A DNA stretch of 64,000 bases. It comes from Anaerofustis stercorihominis. Its GTDB lineage: Bacteria > Bacillota > Clostridia > Eubacteriales > Anaerofustaceae. The translations under genes and the position numbers were made by a program. The stretch is taken from NCBI RefSeq assembly GCF_024623185.1, contig NZ_JANJZK010000002.1, positions 1 through 64,000 of the forward strand, in the 5' to 3' direction. The notes beneath the pieces are model-generated. The model was not told where the DNA came from. It searched no databases and saw only the letters and a program-made list of their open reading frames with translations. Below are positions 61,975-64,000 of this stretch, in pieces; position 1 is the first letter of the stretch, and each line of letters opens with the position of its first letter.

Positions 61975-64000
61975 ATGGAACTTAAACAAAATGAAACATA
62001 TTCTAATTTTCTGCTTAAAAATATAGAAAAAGTTAATGAAATAAATTCAACTTCTTATGAATTTGAACATATAAAATCTGGAGCGAGGTTATTATTTGTA
62101 TCCAATGATGATAAAAATAAGGTGTTCAGTATAACTTTCAGGACTCCGCCCGTAGATGATACGGGAAGTGCACATATACTTGAGCATAGTGTGCTTTGCG
62201 GGTCTAAAAAGTATCCTTTGAAAGAACCTTTTGTAGAGCTTATGAAGTCTTCTTTGAATACTTTTTTAAACGCCATGACATTTTCGGATAAGACTATGTA
62301 TCCTGTTGCAAGCTTGAACGAAGCTGATTTCAGAAATCTTATGGACGTATACTTGGATGCGGTCTTCAATCCTTTGATATATGATAAGAAGGAGATTTTA
62401 GAACAGGAAGGCTGGCATTATCATATCGAAAATAAAAATGACGATATAAAATATAACGGTGTTGTTTACAATGAAATGAAAGGGGCTTTTTCGGATCCGG
62501 AAGATATTTTGGCAAGAAATATAGAATCTAATTTATATAAAGATACTGCTTATTCTTATGAGTCAGGCGGAGACCCTAAATATATCCCGACTTTAGACTA
62601 CAGCACTTTTTTAGATTTTCATAAGAGATATTATCATCCGAGCAATTCTTACATTTATATATACGGAGATACCGATATTATACGTCACCTTGAATATTTG
62701 GATAAGAATTACCTTGAAAACTACGATAAAATGAAGGTTGATTCCAAACTTACCGAACAGACTGATTTTTCGGGTGTGGAAAAAAGAGTTGAAAAATTTT
62801 ATTCGGTTAATGATGGGGAAGACAGCGATAATAAATATTTGCTTTCTTTAAACTACAGTGTTGGAAGTGTTCTTGATTTAAAGCTTGGTCTTGTATTTAA
62901 TATACTTGAAAAAATACTCTTTGACTCGGATTCATCTTATTTAAAAAAAGCACTTTTAGATGCGGATATTGCCGATGAAGTAATGCTTGATTATAATAAC
63001 GGTATACTTCAGCCGGTACTTAGTATTTCCGCAAAGAATGCAAAAAAAGATAAAATAGACGAATTTAAAGATATCATTATAAACACATTCAAAGATATAG
63101 TAAATAAAGGTATAGACAGAGATATTATAAGAGCTGCTATCAATAATTTTGAATTTGAATTAAAAGAAGGGGATACAGGAAGTCATCCTAAGGGGCTGTT
63201 ATACTGCATTACAGTTATGGAAAGCTGGTTATATGACGGGGATCCGATGCTTCTTTTAAAATATGAAAATGCTTTAAATGAAATCAAAGAAGAAGCTGAA
63301 CACGGGCTTCTTGAAGATGTAATCAAAGAATATATTCTGGAAAACGAAAAATATAATTATGTGATTTTATCTCCAAAAGAAAATTTATCTGATGAGGAAG
63401 ATAATAAGCTTAGTGATAAACTAAAAAAATATAAGGAAAGCTTATCGGATAAAGAAATAGATGAACTGATAAAAGATACAAATAATTTGCTTGAAATGCA
63501 GAAAACTCCGGACAGTGAAGAAACGAAGGCATTGATACCGAGGATTTCAATCAGTGATATAGATGAGAATCCATCAGTAGTAAATGATGTGGAAATAGAG
63601 CATGTAGATAATAATGACATCTATATAAGAACTGATGATACAAAAGGAATTACTTATCTTGATATAAATTATGAAGTTCCGATAAATAATGAAGAAGAAG
63701 TTCATATGTTATCTCTTCTTACTAAATGCTTTGAAAACTTCAATACAGAAAATTTTGATATGTTAAGCTTGAATAATGAAATCAACGAGAATTTGGGAGA
63801 TATTTTATTTACGATTTCCCCATATCAGAATATGAAGGAACATGATAAGTTCAGATCTTTCTTTACTTGTTCTGTCAAGGCTTTTTCAAGTAAAGAAGAC
63901 AAGATGTATGAAATAATGGAAGAGTTATTGATCAGAACCGATTTTGATAATAAGGCGAAATTAAAAGATGTCGTTAAGGAAGAAGTTTCTAAAATGCAGT
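61975..64000 (+). CDS. M16C metallopeptidase, partial (presequence-protease type)
   Basis: The gene starts at 61975 behind atggaggt and is open at the window end, giving 675 codons of an expected ~970. The inverted zinc motif HILEH is at 67-71, with the third ligand expected in GVVYNEMKGAF. The blocks RTPPVDDTGSAHILEHSVLCGSKKYP and KEPFVELMKSSLNTFLNAMTF are typical of the insulinase-like M16C group (PreP, Cym1, clostridial homologues). Such enzymes degrade peptides inside a closed two-half chamber. No signal peptide is seen. Divergent from the PBP gene across 232 bp of AT-rich DNA. Confidence 0.93.
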   Translation, partial: MELKQNETYSNFLLKNIEKVNEINSTSYEFEHIKSGARLLFVSNDDKNKVFSITFRTPPVDDTGSAHILEHSVLCGSKKYPLKEPFVELMKSSLNTFLNAMTFSDKTMYPVASLNEADFRNLMDVYLDAVFNPLIYDKKEILEQEGWHYHIENKNDDIKYNGVVYNEMKGAFSDPEDILARNIESNLYKDTAYSYESGGDPKYIPTLDYSTFLDFHKRYYHPSNSYIYIYGDTDIIRHLEYLDKNYLENYDKMKVDSKLTEQTDFSGVEKRVEKFYSVNDGEDSDNKYLLSLNYSVGSVLDLKLGLVFNILEKILFDSDSSYLKKALLDADIADEVMLDYNNGILQPVLSISAKNAKKDKIDEFKDIIINTFKDIVNKGIDRDIIRAAINNFEFELKEGDTGSHPKGLLYCITVMESWLYDGDPMLLLKYENALNEIKEEAEHGLLEDVIKEYILENEKYNYVILSPKENLSDEEDNKLSDKLKKYKESLSDKEIDELIKDTNNLLEMQKTPDSEETKALIPRISISDIDENPSVVNDVEIEHVDNNDIYIRTDDTKGITYLDINYEVPINNEEEVHMLSLLTKCFENFNTENFDMLSLNNEINENLGDILFTISPYQNMKEHDKFRSFFTCSVKAFSSKEDKMYEIMEELLIRTDFDNKAKLKDVVKEEVSKMQ

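Overview
The window is AT-rich and reads as the chromosome of a low-GC, anaerobic, endospore-forming member of the Firmicutes (class Clostridia). Spore formation is shown by sigma-G, a complete gerA-type germinant receptor, and a sleB/ypeB cortex-lysis pair. Anaerobic life is suggested by FeoAB, a PerR-type regulator, and a rubredoxin domain fused to a glutamate synthase-like flavoprotein. No tRNA, rRNA operon, intact transposase, prophage or CRISPR array was seen. A family such as Peptostreptococcaceae would fit, but this is inference only.

Layout. 1-889 is non-coding: about four and a half copies of a roughly 120-bp repeat, then the feo promoter region. 890-6516 is a metal and redox block (feoA, feoB, a small Cys-rich FeoB partner, perR, rubredoxin/glutamate synthase-like, ZIP transporter). 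6707-10164 carries an HtrA protease and a two-component system. After a decayed gene comes yebC, then a lipoprotein-sleB-ypeB germination operon and the RNase P RNA gene. 14892-21999 holds an ABC exporter, an unusual GDPD/hotdog-thioesterase fusion, and an RND pump with a large coiled-coil insertion. A SorC-type regulator (22038-22982, minus) faces a four-gene 2-oxoacid/acetoin dehydrogenase operon (23233-28287). In that operon the lipoyl domains sit on E3 in two near-identical copies, and E2 has none. 28408-31203 is a LytTR/DUF3021 pair followed by an ABC-2 transporter, with a LytTR-like direct repeat between them. 31411-33627 encodes a BspA-type leucine-rich repeat protein without a signal peptide.

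33710-35903 is a DNA-damage block: dinB with a small partner gene behind a LexA box, and a divergent SRAP protein. 36185-39449 (minus) is lysA, an M50 protease, scpA and scpB. 39566-51616 is one long tight plus-strand gene array: rnr, an rsuA/rluB-type pseudouridine synthase, mnmM, miaB, mutS, mutL, miaA, a methionine gamma-lyase-like gene and a DUF3842 gene. It combines RNA decay, tRNA anticodon-loop modification and mismatch repair. 51628-61742 is mostly minus strand: a DUF3267 protein, sigG, (rsmE on plus), gerAB, gerAC, gerAA, a DUF421 protein and a class A penicillin-binding protein with Ig-like C-terminal domains. The window ends inside an M16C presequence-protease-type metallopeptidase.

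Most transcription units end in strong intrinsic terminators, many shared between convergent genes. The most distinctive observations are the relocation of lipoyl domains from E2 to E3, the GDPD-thioesterase fusion, the 21-bp-period LytTR operator candidate, the covarying hairpin repeats at the left edge, and the 15-bp perfect inverted repeat at the two-component promoter.
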